Below are positions 17,850 to 26,114 of a stretch of DNA of 64,000 nt, in pieces. How positions within the stretch are numbered: the stretch's first letter is position 1; every line of letters begins with the position of its first letter. The stretch spans positions 1,240,001 to 1,304,000 of the forward strand of contig NZ_OESS01000002.1 of assembly GCF_900240285.1 (NCBI RefSeq), in the 5' to 3' direction. Below the pieces are notes generated by a model. The model was not told where the DNA came from and made no database searches. It saw only the letters and a list, made by a program, of their open reading frames with translations. Both the position numbers and the translations under genes were made by a program. This DNA is from Halobacillus sp. Marseille-P3879. GTDB taxonomy: Bacteria > Bacillota > Bacilli > Bacillales > Halobacillaceae.

Positions 17850-18608
17850 TTAACGATATCTGTTTATAACATCCAAGCCCCCGGTTACTTCATAAATTGT
17901 GCCCGTTATCATATCCGAATCCTCCTGACAAAGAAACATAATCGTACGTGCAATGTCCTCACCTGTGCCTGGCCGACCAACCGGAGTGGTTTGATCATTT
18001 TTTTCGCGGCTTTCTCTTATGGATGCTTCTTTCATCTCACCTGTAATATTTCCAGGGCAGATCATATTTGAAGTAATGCCATATTCAGCTTCTTCAAAGG
18101 CTATACTCTTTGTTAAAGAGACGAGTCCTACCTTCGCTGCAGCAAATGCAGAGCGATAAATCCATCCTGACGCAGAACCCGCTCCTTGAAATCCATAATT
18201 AATTATACGGCCGAATCTCTGCTGCCTCATATAAGGTACAGCTAATTTAAGAAGATGGAAACATGCGTCTAGATTGCCACGAACCATCGCATCCCATTCA
18301 TCAGTCGTATAATCCATCAGTTTTTTCCTCTCAAATATATAAGGTCCTGCATTATTTATTAAATAATCAATCCGACCAAATTTTTCTATCGTGTTATGAA
18401 CAAGATTTTCCAGATGATTTGGATTTCTTACATCTACCTGTATTACTTGTATACGGTCTTTGCTATCCGCATACTGCTGAAGAAGATCGTCTACTTTCGA
18501 TCGATCCGTTAAGTACGTCACAGTTACTGAATGTCCTGCATCAAGAAACTGTTCGGTTACTTTTCTGCCCAGCCCCTTCGTTCCGGCAGTAATGATTGCG
18601 TGTCTCAC
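17850..18608 (-). CDS. SDR family protein (YtkK-like) with Phe at the catalytic Tyr position
   Basis: A 252-aa short-chain dehydrogenase/reductase fold. It has the dinucleotide motif ITAGTKGLG near the N-terminus, DVRNPNH, LINNAGPY and PGNITGEM. The active-site block reads YRSAFAAAKVGLVSLTKS: where classical members have YxxxK, this one has FAAAK, so the catalytic Tyr appears replaced by Phe. It may bind a nucleotide without acting as a normal oxidoreductase. The start is GTG at 18608, 8 nt after AGAAGGAGG. Gene position matches ytkK of B. subtilis. Confidence 0.8.
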   Translation of the reverse strand: MRHAIITAGTKGLGRKVTEQFLDAGHSVTVTYLTDRSKVDDLLQQYADSKDRIQVIQVDVRNPNHLENLVHNTIEKFGRIDYLINNAGPYIFERKKLMDYTTDEWDAMVRGNLDACFHLLKLAVPYMRQQRFGRIINYGFQGAGSASGWIYRSAFAAAKVGLVSLTKSIAFEEAEYGITSNMICPGNITGEMKEASIRESREKNDQTTPVGRPGTGEDIARTIMFLCQEDSDMITGTIYEVTGGLDVINRYR

Positions 18609-18750
18609 ATTCCAGTCCTCCTTCTGCAAACCACTAGATACATTAACTTTACTATAAGTGATTATGTATTTTCACAAAAAACGCTTAACCCTCCTGCTTT
18701 CCATTCTTCATGAAAAAGTAAAATTCACCCACTGTGAAATGGTGCAGTCA

Positions 18751-18759
18751 TGATATAAT
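18751..18759 (+). promoter_or_regulatory. Extended -10 promoter of the UspA gene
   Basis: TGATATAAT combines TGN with a perfect TATAAT about 30 nt before the UspA ATG. No good -35 is present. Confidence 0.5.
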
Positions 18760-18789
18760 AAAGGTAACTAAAGGAAGGGAGCGTTCACA

Positions 18790-19239
18790 ATGACATTTGA
18801 ATACAAAAACATAGTTGTGGCTGTCGACGGATCTGAAACAGCGGAGGTCGCTTTTAAGAAAGCAATTGATATCGCAAACAGAAATGACGCTCAGCTGGTT
18901 TTGTCACATGTTGTTGATACAAGAGCTTTTTCAACTGTAGAAGCTTATGATCGTTCACTTGCTGTTCGAGCCGAGAAGTATGCCAAGGAACTTCTTGAAG
19001 ACTATCAACGGAAAGCCGAAGCTGCAGGTGTAAAAAATGTAACCGTAGATATCGAATATGGTTCCCCTAAAGTTAAAATAGCGAAAGACGTGGCCCCCAA
19101 ATTCAAAGCGGATTTAATTATATGCGGCGCTACCGGGCTGAATCTGATGGAACGCTTTTTTATCGGCAGTGTTTCCGAACACATCACAAGATATGCTAAT
19201 TGCGATGTACTTGTAGTTAGAGAATCCATGTCTAATTAG
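18790..19239 (+). CDS. Universal stress protein, UspA family
   Basis: A 149-aa protein starting with the Usp hallmark YKNIVVAVDGSETAEVAF. The C-terminal ATP-binding pattern GATGLNLMERFFIGSVSEHITR fits the G-x2-G-x9-G(S/T) motif of ATP-binding members. Soluble and probably dimeric. GGAAGGGAG precedes the ATG. It is a single-gene unit between the divergent SDR gene and convergent moaB. The trigger for expression cannot be read beyond an extended -10 promoter. Confidence 0.93.
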   Translation: MTFEYKNIVVAVDGSETAEVAFKKAIDIANRNDAQLVLSHVVDTRAFSTVEAYDRSLAVRAEKYAKELLEDYQRKAEAAGVKNVTVDIEYGSPKVKIAKDVAPKFKADLIICGATGLNLMERFFIGSVSEHITRYANCDVLVVRESMSN

Positions 19240-19325
19240 GTTTAAATGAAAGTAGACATTTTTATCTCTTAAATCATGACCCCTTTTCACTTAACACCAC
19301 TGTTCCATTTTAAAATTCCTATAAA

Positions 19326-19362
19326 AGCAAAACAACTCCCGCCCGGTAGTGGAGGGAGTTGT
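19326..19362 (-). terminator. Terminator of moaB
   Basis: ACAACTCCC and GGGAGTTGT form a 9-bp stem with TTTTGCTTTTAT following on the minus strand. Confidence 0.8.
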
Positions 19363-19367
19363 CTTGC

Positions 19368-19880
19368 TTACAAATCTTTTTTTATTTCTCGGACGACGTG
19401 GGGGATTTCAGGAATAATTAATTTACTCATAGCTAGCTTTACCGCTCCGCTTGATCCCGGTATTGAGAAAACCGCGGTGTTCTCAGCCACACCAGCAGCC
19501 GCCCTTGATAAAATGGCTGCAGAACCTATATCTTCTGTATAGCTTAACATTCTGAATAATTCTCCAAAACCCGGGATCTCTTTATCAAATAACGGTGTGA
19601 CCGTTTCAATCGTGACGTCTCGTTTAGCAATTCCTGTTCCTCCATTCGTTAGGATCACATCGACGTCTTCTCTTTCCATCCCGTGACGAACAGCCGCTTT
19701 TATTTTTAGTGTATCATCCTTAACGATGAAATGATCTATTATGACATGATTCTCCTTCATCAGCATATCGGCTATATAATTTCCGCTTTTGTCTGTTTCT
19801 TTCGTACGCGTATCGCTTACAGTAATAATCACACACCTAATGGTGGATGGTGCTTCTTTTTTATGCTGTTTGACTGACAT
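19368..19880 (-). CDS. moaB: Molybdenum cofactor biosynthesis protein MoaB
   Basis: A 170-aa protein of the MoaB/MogA fold that adenylylates or handles molybdopterin. It shows CVIITVSDTRT near the N-terminus, ILTNGGTGIAKRDVTIE in the middle, FSIPGSSGAVKLAM and the C-terminal PEIPHVVREI. I use the ATG at 19880, 7 nt after GGAGGGG. The start is one base after the stop of the EcsC-like gene, so the pair is translationally linked. No other molybdopterin gene is in the window. Confidence 0.93.
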   Translation of the reverse strand: MSVKQHKKEAPSTIRCVIITVSDTRTKETDKSGNYIADMLMKENHVIIDHFIVKDDTLKIKAAVRHGMEREDVDVILTNGGTGIAKRDVTIETVTPLFDKEIPGFGELFRMLSYTEDIGSAAILSRAAAGVAENTAVFSIPGSSGAVKLAMSKLIIPEIPHVVREIKKDL

Positions 19881-19881
19881 A

Positions 19882-20706
19882 CTACATCCCCTCCTGCTCA
19901 ATAAGATGCCGATACTGATAGAATTTCGTTGCAAATTGAGATATCTTTTTTGTTAAGTTGTAATTAGATTGTGCTCCTATCGCTACGCTCACTAACGGTA
20001 TACCTTGAATAAGCTTTTTTCTAAACATCAGGATAAATAATGTCTTATACGCCTGTTTGAGCGGCTGTTCCATCCATTGTACTCCGGTTAGTTCATCGCC
20101 CCCTTCATAAATATAAGAGGATGTATGATTTCTCACATCATTTATAAGTTTCTCCCACGCAGCTCCCTGCAAGCGAGCCGGCAAGGTTGCAGCGTGAAAA
20201 ACTTTTAACGATATCATCATTTCAGAAGGATGGTTCATCTCATGACCATAAGTAAGCCCGACTAATTGAATTGCACGCAAATTCATCCCTACCATTAAAG
20301 GAAAGTCCAGCCCTAAAAGAAACAGCCCTCCGGTACCTGTGAGTCCACCCTGAGCGAATGAATATAACCGGCTTCTCGCAGTTTGTTGATCAGCTATGTA
20401 CGTTAATTGATCAACATTGAGCTTTTTCATATCTTTTATTTCTTCAATATCTTCATTAAATATTCGACCTGTACTCAAGATACGCTCTCTAGCTTCCATT
20501 TGAAAGTTAGTACCCTGCAGGAATGCATGTGTATGAAACAGCCAGTCATCAAGCCTGGAAAAAAAGCCTGCTTTAAAACCCGGGCTTACCTGCTGGAAAG
20601 CATCCTGAAGCCAATTTGCGTAAATCATTTCAAAATCATTCGCTTCATAGCTTAATTGTTTTTCTTCCCACTTTTTTATCTGCTCAAAAACTTGGTGTGA
20701 AGACAA
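19882..20706 (-). CDS. EcsC family protein
   Basis: A 274-aa protein resembling the EcsC family: an N-terminal helical part, then a hydrophobic glycine-rich region GGLTGTGGLFLLGLDFPLMVGMNLRAIQ around residues 130-160 (given in two parts by eye), and further helices with QGIPLVSVAIGAQSN. I choose TTG at 20706 because AGGGGTGG lies five bases before it; a longer reading to 20820 would run back through the ackA terminator. B. subtilis EcsC is linked to the EcsAB transporter; this paralogue's role is unknown. It precedes moaB by one base. Confidence 0.75.
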   Translation of the reverse strand: MSSHQVFEQIKKWEEKQLSYEANDFEMIYANWLQDAFQQVSPGFKAGFFSRLDDWLFHTHAFLQGTNFQMEARERILSTGRIFNEDIEEIKDMKKLNVDQLTYIADQQTARSRLYSFAQGGLTGTGGLFLLGLDFPLMVGMNLRAIQLVGLTYGHEMNHPSEMMISLKVFHAATLPARLQGAAWEKLINDVRNHTSSYIYEGGDELTGVQWMEQPLKQAYKTLFILMFRKKLIQGIPLVSVAIGAQSNYNLTKKISQFATKFYQYRHLIEQEGM

Positions 20707-20795
20707 GCATACCACCCCTTCGTCTGTGACTATTAAGTCTATTGTATCCATAATATGAAAGTTTGAAAAATAAGTGAGTAAGCCACCTATTAGAT

Positions 20796-20836
20796 AAAAA
20801 AATGCTTGTAGAAGAAACAAGAGTTTCTCTACAAGC
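20796..20836 (-). terminator. Terminator of ackA
   Basis: GCTTGTAGAGAAAC pairs with GTTTCTTCTACAAGC (one bulged base) and is followed by ATTTTTTTATC on the minus strand. It shares its arm with the ytpI, ytkL and nadK hairpins. Confidence 0.88.
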
Positions 20837-20858
20837 TGAGCAGATCAATTATTAATGA

Positions 20859-22046
20859 TTAAAGTCCTTTTTCCACTGTATCACGTGCAATCATAACTTC
20901 TTCATTTGTAGGAATAATCATGACTTTAACAGGGGAGTGAGGATAGTTAACGAAAGCTTCTTTTCCACGTACCTGATTCAATGCTGGATCCCAGTAAACA
21001 CCCATGAACTCAAGACCCTTAAGGACTCTTTCACGGATGGAGGTACTATTTTCACCTACACCAGCCGTGAATATGATTCCGTCAATCCCGTGCATGCGGG
21101 AAGCATAGGAACCGATATATTTGTGGATACGCGCTGCAAATACTTCAAGAGCGAGTTCAGCCCGTTCATCTCCTTCGTTAGCTTTTTCTTCAATATCACG
21201 CAAGTCGCTAGAAAAGCCGGATAATGCGAGCATTCCACTTTCTTTGTTTAATACATTCATAACTTCTTGAGCAGATTTACCTGTTTTTTCCATAATAAAT
21301 GGAATTAAAGCAGGGTCAATATTACCGGAACGCGTCCCCATTGTCACTCCAGCAAGAGGCGTAAAGCCCATAGACGTATCGATTGATTTTCCACCTTCAA
21401 TTGCAGCAATACTTGCCCCATTCCCTAAATGACAGGAAAGCAACCGCAATTGCTCTAGCGGGCGTCCAAGCATTTCTGATGCACGCTCAGATACATATTT
21501 ATGAGACGTTCCATGGAAACCATATTTACGAATACCATACTCTTCGTAGTATTCATACGGAAGACTGTACAAATAAGATTGTTCAGGCATGGTCTGATGA
21601 AAAGCAGTATCAAAAATGGCCACGTGAGGAACATTTGGCAAAACTTCACGGAATGCACGAATACCTGTTAAGTTAGCTGGATTATGAAGCGGAGCTAAGT
21701 CAGACACATCTTCAATTTCCTCAATGACGTCATCTGTAATTAATACTGACTCACTAAACTTCTCTCCTCCATGAACGACACGGTGACCAACACCATCAAT
21801 CTCTTCGAGAGATTCTATAACACCGTGAGCTGTTAGTTTTTCCAACAGCATTTTGACAGCTACCGCATGATCTTCTATATCAGTAACTGTTTTATCTTTT
21901 TCTTCATTGAATTCAATAGTAAAAACAGAATCCTGTATACCAATTCGTTCAATTAGTCCTTTAGTTACAACCGTTTCTTCAGGCATTTCAATCAATTGAA
22001 ATTTAAGTGAAGAACTTCCGGCATTAATTGCAAGAATATTATTCAA
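20859..22046 (-). CDS. ackA: Acetate kinase
   Basis: A 395-aa kinase making ATP and acetate from acetyl phosphate during overflow metabolism. It shows the ASKHA start [24 protein letters not shown], the signature [35 protein letters not shown] and FTAGVGENS. The start is TTG at 22046: it aligns with the known AckA start, gives exactly the B. subtilis length and has AAGGGG nine bases upstream. Longer in-frame starts lack a ribosome site. Promoter and cre site are listed separately. Confidence 0.96.
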   Translation of the reverse strand: MNNILAINAGSSSLKFQLIEMPEETVVTKGLIERIGIQDSVFTIEFNEEKDKTVTDIEDHAVAVKMLLEKLTAHGVIESLEEIDGVGHRVVHGGEKFSESVLITDDVIEEIEDVSDLAPLHNPANLTGIRAFREVLPNVPHVAIFDTAFHQTMPEQSYLYSLPYEYYEEYGIRKYGFHGTSHKYVSERASEMLGRPLEQLRLLSCHLGNGASIAAIEGGKSIDTSMGFTPLAGVTMGTRSGNIDPALIPFIMEKTGKSAQEVMNVLNKESGMLALSGFSSDLRDIEEKANEGDERAELALEVFAARIHKYIGSYASRMHGIDGIIFTAGVGENSTSIRERVLKGLEFMGVYWDPALNQVRGKEAFVNYPHSPVKVMIIPTNEEVMIARDTVEKGL

Positions 22047-22092
22047 CGTTGTCATCCCCTTAAATATAGGTTCGCTTCTTTCTACCACTACC

Positions 22093-22121
22093 ATTTAATC
22101 ACCGGCAACTCTCGATTTCAA
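22093..22121 (-). promoter_or_regulatory. Sigma-A promoter of ackA
   Basis: On the minus strand TTGAAA (22116-22121), 17 nt, then TGA-TTAAAT (22093-22098), an extended -10. Confidence 0.6.
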
Positions 22122-22134
22122 GGCGGAAAATAAT

Positions 22135-22148
22135 TGATAACGTTTACT
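22135..22148 (-). promoter_or_regulatory. CcpA cre site upstream of ackA
   Basis: AGTAAACGTTATCA on the minus strand matches TGWAANCGNTNWCA at 13 of 14 positions. It lies about 14 bp upstream of the -35, centred near -56 from the expected start of transcription. This is the geometry by which CcpA activates ackA in B. subtilis. Confidence 0.75.
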
Positions 22149-22167
22149 TGTTATATTTTTTATTTTC

Positions 22168-23160
22168 TCACAATTTACCCGTTTTATAGTCTTCAAACCA
22201 TTGGTTCATTTGTGACAATATATTAGCCATAGCATCCGGACTCTTAAACGAAGGTAACTTTGCAAGTAATGCTTGTTTCGGAGGCTTCGAGCCCTTGCCT
22301 TTTTTCTGAAGAATTAAAATGCTCTTTCCATGCTTTTCATCTTTAAAGAGCGAGTCTGAAAGCTGAAGCATACCAACGATATGGGCATGCTCTCTTAGAA
22401 ATTCATTTAGAGATTGAGACTGATCACTGTCAAATAAAAAGTTCGGTACTATAAACATTAGAAACCCTTCCTCATTTGTGTAATTTAAGCTTTGCTCAAT
22501 TAACAAATGGTGAGCGTAGGAATGCCCCTCGTTCGACTTTAGCCGGTAAGCAGACGCCTGGGTATCATCAGGATAATAACCAACCGGCAGATCACCGATA
22601 ACAAAATCGACAGGTTCCATAAGAAACGGCCGTAAACTATCCTGGTGAAAGAATTCTATTTCATTCTTCTGAAGGTTTGCATTGGCTACCGCAAGCTGGA
22701 TCAATGTTTGATCAACTTCACTCCCATAGGCTTTCACATTAGTCTCCAGTTGATTCATTACAGAGGTAATTAAATTCCCTGTCCCTGCAACGGGATCGAA
22801 TAGCTTAACTTCCTCTTTTCCTTCTACCAATTTTGAGGCAATATAACCCATGAACATGGCGACAGAATCAGGAGTAATTAAATGCTGTTGTTGTGTAGCT
22901 CCTTTCATCCCTTTTAAAATAGCCAGCTGCACAGCTTTCCTTTTTTCTTCTTTTTTGAAGCTCTCTTTATTAATTTTTACCAGCTGATTCGTAAGCTTCT
23001 TTTGCAGATCGTCTTCTAAATCATCAAACGGCTGACCGTGAAACAGAGTATCCAACGTTTCCGCTAAAGCTTCTAAATAAGTAACATTTAAATCCTTTTC
23101 TACTATCGTTGATGTATTATCAATCCATTCAAAGAGTGTTTCAACGTTTTCCTGGTTCAT
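22168..23160 (-). CDS. ytxK: Class I SAM-dependent methyltransferase, YtxK family
   Basis: A 330-aa protein with an N-6 adenine methyltransferase-like domain. The SAM site reads LFDPVAGTGNLITSV (about residue 125), and the catalytic NPPY-like motif has become GDLPVGYYP (about 195). The N-terminal 100 residues are helical. The ATG at 23160 follows GGAGGAAC. It lies upstream of ackA on the same strand, as in B. subtilis. The DLPVGYY substitution leaves activity on DNA or RNA uncertain, and no restriction partner is nearby. Confidence 0.88.
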   Translation of the reverse strand: MNQENVETLFEWIDNTSTIVEKDLNVTYLEALAETLDTLFHGQPFDDLEDDLQKKLTNQLVKINKESFKKEEKRKAVQLAILKGMKGATQQQHLITPDSVAMFMGYIASKLVEGKEEVKLFDPVAGTGNLITSVMNQLETNVKAYGSEVDQTLIQLAVANANLQKNEIEFFHQDSLRPFLMEPVDFVIGDLPVGYYPDDTQASAYRLKSNEGHSYAHHLLIEQSLNYTNEEGFLMFIVPNFLFDSDQSQSLNEFLREHAHIVGMLQLSDSLFKDEKHGKSILILQKKGKGSKPPKQALLAKLPSFKSPDAMANILSQMNQWFEDYKTGKL

Positions 23161-23384
23161 TGTGTTCCTCCATTCCATATAAAAAGACGCTATTGTTCAT
23201 AACAACAAGCGTCTCTACTCAAACGTCCATTCTATCTTTAACAATACCGAATATATATAATTACTTCAACATTCAACTATATGAGACACAGTTTGATTTG
23301 TCCAACCAAACGGCCTACGGCTATCTATTCCATGAATGAAATGATAAAATACAACCATGATATCGATATACAGGAGGTTTTGAA

Positions 23385-24188
23385 ATGTCAAATGATCGCA
23401 GAAACTTATTTTTTTACTATCAGCCTAATGATCAATTAAATGAAAAGTTAAAACCTTTATTCGAATTAGCGAAAGACAATAATTTTGAAATAGTTGAAGA
23501 AGCCAAAGATGCAAATATTATCATTTCTGTGGGCGGCGACGGTACATTTCTGCAAGCTGTCCGCAAGACGGGATTCCGCCAGGATTGTTTATATGTAGGA
23601 ATTCGAAACGAAGATGAAGCGGGACTGTACTGTGATTTTAACTTAAACAACTTCAATGAAATGGTTGACTCCATGATGAATGCAGAATTAGAAGTAAGAC
23701 GGTTCCCTGTGATTGAGGCAACTGTTAATGATGAATACAGCTTCTTATGTCTAAATGAGTGCAGCGTACGCTCTACCTTAATCAAATCAATTGTTATAGA
23801 CGTAGTAATTGATGATATTCCTTTTGAGACGTTTCGAGGAGATGGGTTAATCGTTGCTACCCCTACGGGAAGTACAGGCTATAACAAATCAACCAAAGGT
23901 GCGGTAGTGGACCCTAAGATTCCTTGTTTTCAAGTAAGTGAACTGGCTTCTTTAAACAATAATCGTTATCGTACACTCGGCTCCTCATTTATTTTAGGTT
24001 CTGAACGAACTTTAAAACTCAAAGTGATACAAGACGGAAATGACTTTCCTATCATTGGTATGGACAATGAAGCTCACTCCATTAGAAATATTCGGGATGT
24101 TACCGTGCGACTGAGCGATAAGCAGGTAAAAACTGTCAAGCTTAAAAACAATTCATATTGGGAGCGTGTCCAACGTACTTTCTTATAA
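23385..24188 (+). CDS. ytdI: NAD kinase (second paralogue, YtdI/PpnKB type)
   Basis: A 267-aa enzyme phosphorylating NAD to NADP. The signature IISVGGDGTFLQAVR lies at about residues 46-60; LNECSVRS and TPTGSTGYNKS follow at about 123-165. CAGGAGG is seven bases before the ATG. It is transcribed divergently from ytxK. Two hairpins end the transcript. Chosen over PpnKA from length, synteny and N-terminal sequence; the paralogue assignment is an inference. Confidence 0.93.
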   Translation: MSNDRRNLFFYYQPNDQLNEKLKPLFELAKDNNFEIVEEAKDANIIISVGGDGTFLQAVRKTGFRQDCLYVGIRNEDEAGLYCDFNLNNFNEMVDSMMNAELEVRRFPVIEATVNDEYSFLCLNECSVRSTLIKSIVIDVVIDDIPFETFRGDGLIVATPTGSTGYNKSTKGAVVDPKIPCFQVSELASLNNNRYRTLGSSFILGSERTLKLKVIQDGNDFPIIGMDNEAHSIRNIRDVTVRLSDKQVKTVKLKNNSYWERVQRTFL

Positions 24189-24237
24189 TGAACTCCAGGA
24201 TATTACACTTTCGTTTGTGAGAGAAGAAAAAATGAAA

Positions 24238-24268
24238 ACAGCCAGCCGTAGACAGGCTGGCTGTTTAT
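24238..24268 (+). terminator. First terminator-like hairpin after NAD kinase
   Basis: ACAGCCAGCC and GGCTGGCTGT form a perfect 10-bp stem with a 7-nt loop and TTTAT behind it. Confidence 0.7.
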
Positions 24269-24306
24269 AGCTTGTGGAGAAATCCCTGTTTTTCCGCAAG
24301 CTTTTT
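24269..24306 (+). terminator. Second terminator after NAD kinase
   Basis: The stem AGCTTGTGGAGAAAT/GTTTTTCCGCAAGCT (two G-U pairs) with a CCCT loop and six T residues opens repeat copy B. Confidence 0.85.
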
Positions 24307-24441
24307 TCTTGCCGCCAGGAACGAAGGCCCCTTTCCTTTTTAGCGGACGAGCGCCCGAGCTTTCGCAGGAGTGGAAGGGGCCTCGCTCCTTGGAATTTCA
24401 TCAAGATAGAAAAAGACTCTTCTTCACCTAGCCCACCCTTG
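24269..24441. repeat. Dispersed intergenic repeat, copy B (about 173 bp)
   Basis: Matches 9556-9745 nearly base for base apart from about 20 bases missing in the centre and scattered changes. Like copy A it begins at a terminator stem after a plus-strand gene. Frames through it (such as 24274-24468) are not maintained between the copies, so it is not coding. Confidence 0.85.
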
Positions 24442-24464
24442 CTAGTTTTGTCCCAGTCGTTTAA

Positions 24465-26054
24465 TTAAAACCTCTGATACATTATCTCCCCGTCCACTAC
24501 GGTCATTGAGACCGTAGCTTCTGCAAGCTCGTGCGGCTTTAGCTGAAATAAATCGCGGTCGAGTATGGTAAAGTCTGCTTTATAACCTCTGGAAATCAAC
24601 CCTTGTGAGCCTTCTTTTCCAATAGCATAAGCACTCCCTTTTGTATATAAAGAAATCGCTTCAAAAATAGAAAGCCTTTCTTCTGTCTGGTAGGATTCAT
24701 TATTATAGCTTGCCCGGCGGTCAACAGCAGCACGTATGCCCAACAAAGGATTAATCTCTTCAATTGGTGCATCAGACCCTCCCGCACACACGATCCCCGC
24801 TTCTAACAGTGTTTTCCATGAATATGACGTTTTTAACCGTACATGTCCTAAACGCTCGATTACCCATGGAAAATCAGAAGCAACAAAAGTTGGCTGAATA
24901 TCCAAAATAATATTTAGTTCTTGCAGCCTATCAATTAAAGAAGGGTTTAAGATCTGAGCATGGATAAGTCTGTCTCTTTCACCAGATTTCAAAGGATGAG
25001 CTTCAATGACATTAATTACTGCTTCTGCCGCTGCATCCCCTATCGCATGGACAGCAACAGGCATTTTATTTTTTCTGGCTTTCACAACGAGCTTCTCCAG
25101 CTCCTTTTCTGAATGAATAGCTACCCCTCTGTTTCCCCGGTCATCTGCATAATCATTCATAAGCCATGCCGTCCTCCCGCCAAGAGCACCATCGGCGAAT
25201 ATTTTCATGGCTCCAAGTTCTACAAATTCATTTCCCTTTTTAAACCCTAGTCCCTCGTTCACCATATCTTCAATCACTCCGTGGTGAACAAGTAAATGGG
25301 CTCTGAATTTAATGTGGTTTCCATCAATTACTTCATTAAAAGCATCTAACGTTTTTTTAAATCCTCCATAATAGTTTAAGTCCTCGCTGTGACCGCCTAC
25401 CAACCCAAATGCGTGCATGTCCCTAACCGCTAATTCCGCTGCCTTATTCAAGTACTCTGGCGTAACTTCCGGCATTGCCTGTTTAATCAAATCCTGAGCT
25501 TGATCCAGAAAATAACCAGAGGGCGTTTGATCTTCATCCTTTACAACCACACCGCCTTGAGGATCATTTGTTTCGGCCGTCACTCCTGCAAGATCCATGG
25601 CTTTTGTATTAGCAAGCAGGGCATGCCGGCAAACCCTTGTAAGCATCATCGGATGGTCCTCGGATATGCGGTCTAATTCTTCTCTATGTATCACACGTTT
25701 GTCTTCCCATTGGTTCTCATTCCATCCGTCTCCAATAATCCATTCCCCGGGGTTGAGCTGTTCAGCATGTTGACGGAGCGCCTGAAGAACTTGTTCTGCT
25801 GACTTCATAAACGAGAGATCCAGTCTCATTAAACGTTCACCATGCCCGATAATATGAAGATGACTATCTGTAAAACCTGGATACATTACGGCTCCTTTAA
25901 GGTCGTGTTCCTCGTTAATCTCTTCTTTATACCGGGCATATAAATCCTGTGTATTTCCAACAGCCTCAATATTCCCCCGTGCTGTAATCACAGCTTCCAC
26001 CCAGTCTCCTTCTTTCTCCATTGTATAAATTTTACCGCCATACCAGAGTTCCAT
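24465..26054 (-). CDS. ytcJ: Amidohydrolase family protein (YtcJ)
   Basis: A 529-aa amidohydrolase_3 enzyme (exoenzyme/cytosolic YtcJ type). The N-terminal small beta domain leads to GFTDSHLHIIGHG near residue 62 (HxH metal ligands). Later ligands include VAVHAIGDAA and GGSDAPIEEINPLLG near 420. The C-terminus YKADFTILDRDLF closes the beta domain. The substrate is unknown; the family hydrolyses cyclic or N-substituted amides. Position between nadK and thiI agrees with B. subtilis. Confidence 0.9.
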   Translation of the reverse strand: MELWYGGKIYTMEKEGDWVEAVITARGNIEAVGNTQDLYARYKEEINEEHDLKGAVMYPGFTDSHLHIIGHGERLMRLDLSFMKSAEQVLQALRQHAEQLNPGEWIIGDGWNENQWEDKRVIHREELDRISEDHPMMLTRVCRHALLANTKAMDLAGVTAETNDPQGGVVVKDEDQTPSGYFLDQAQDLIKQAMPEVTPEYLNKAAELAVRDMHAFGLVGGHSEDLNYYGGFKKTLDAFNEVIDGNHIKFRAHLLVHHGVIEDMVNEGLGFKKGNEFVELGAMKIFADGALGGRTAWLMNDYADDRGNRGVAIHSEKELEKLVVKARKNKMPVAVHAIGDAAAEAVINVIEAHPLKSGERDRLIHAQILNPSLIDRLQELNIILDIQPTFVASDFPWVIERLGHVRLKTSYSWKTLLEAGIVCAGGSDAPIEEINPLLGIRAAVDRRASYNNESYQTEERLSIFEAISLYTKGSAYAIGKEGSQGLISRGYKADFTILDRDLFQLKPHELAEATVSMTVVDGEIMYQRF

Positions 26055-26114
26055 TAGTCCTGCTCCTTTCTTTTATGCAAACTCCCGGCATTCATTCTGC
26101 CAGGAGTCCTACAG

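Noticed and set aside
24274-24468. Frames on both strands after NAD kinase
   Set aside because: Same repeat as above; the frames differ from copy A and begin in the terminator hairpin.
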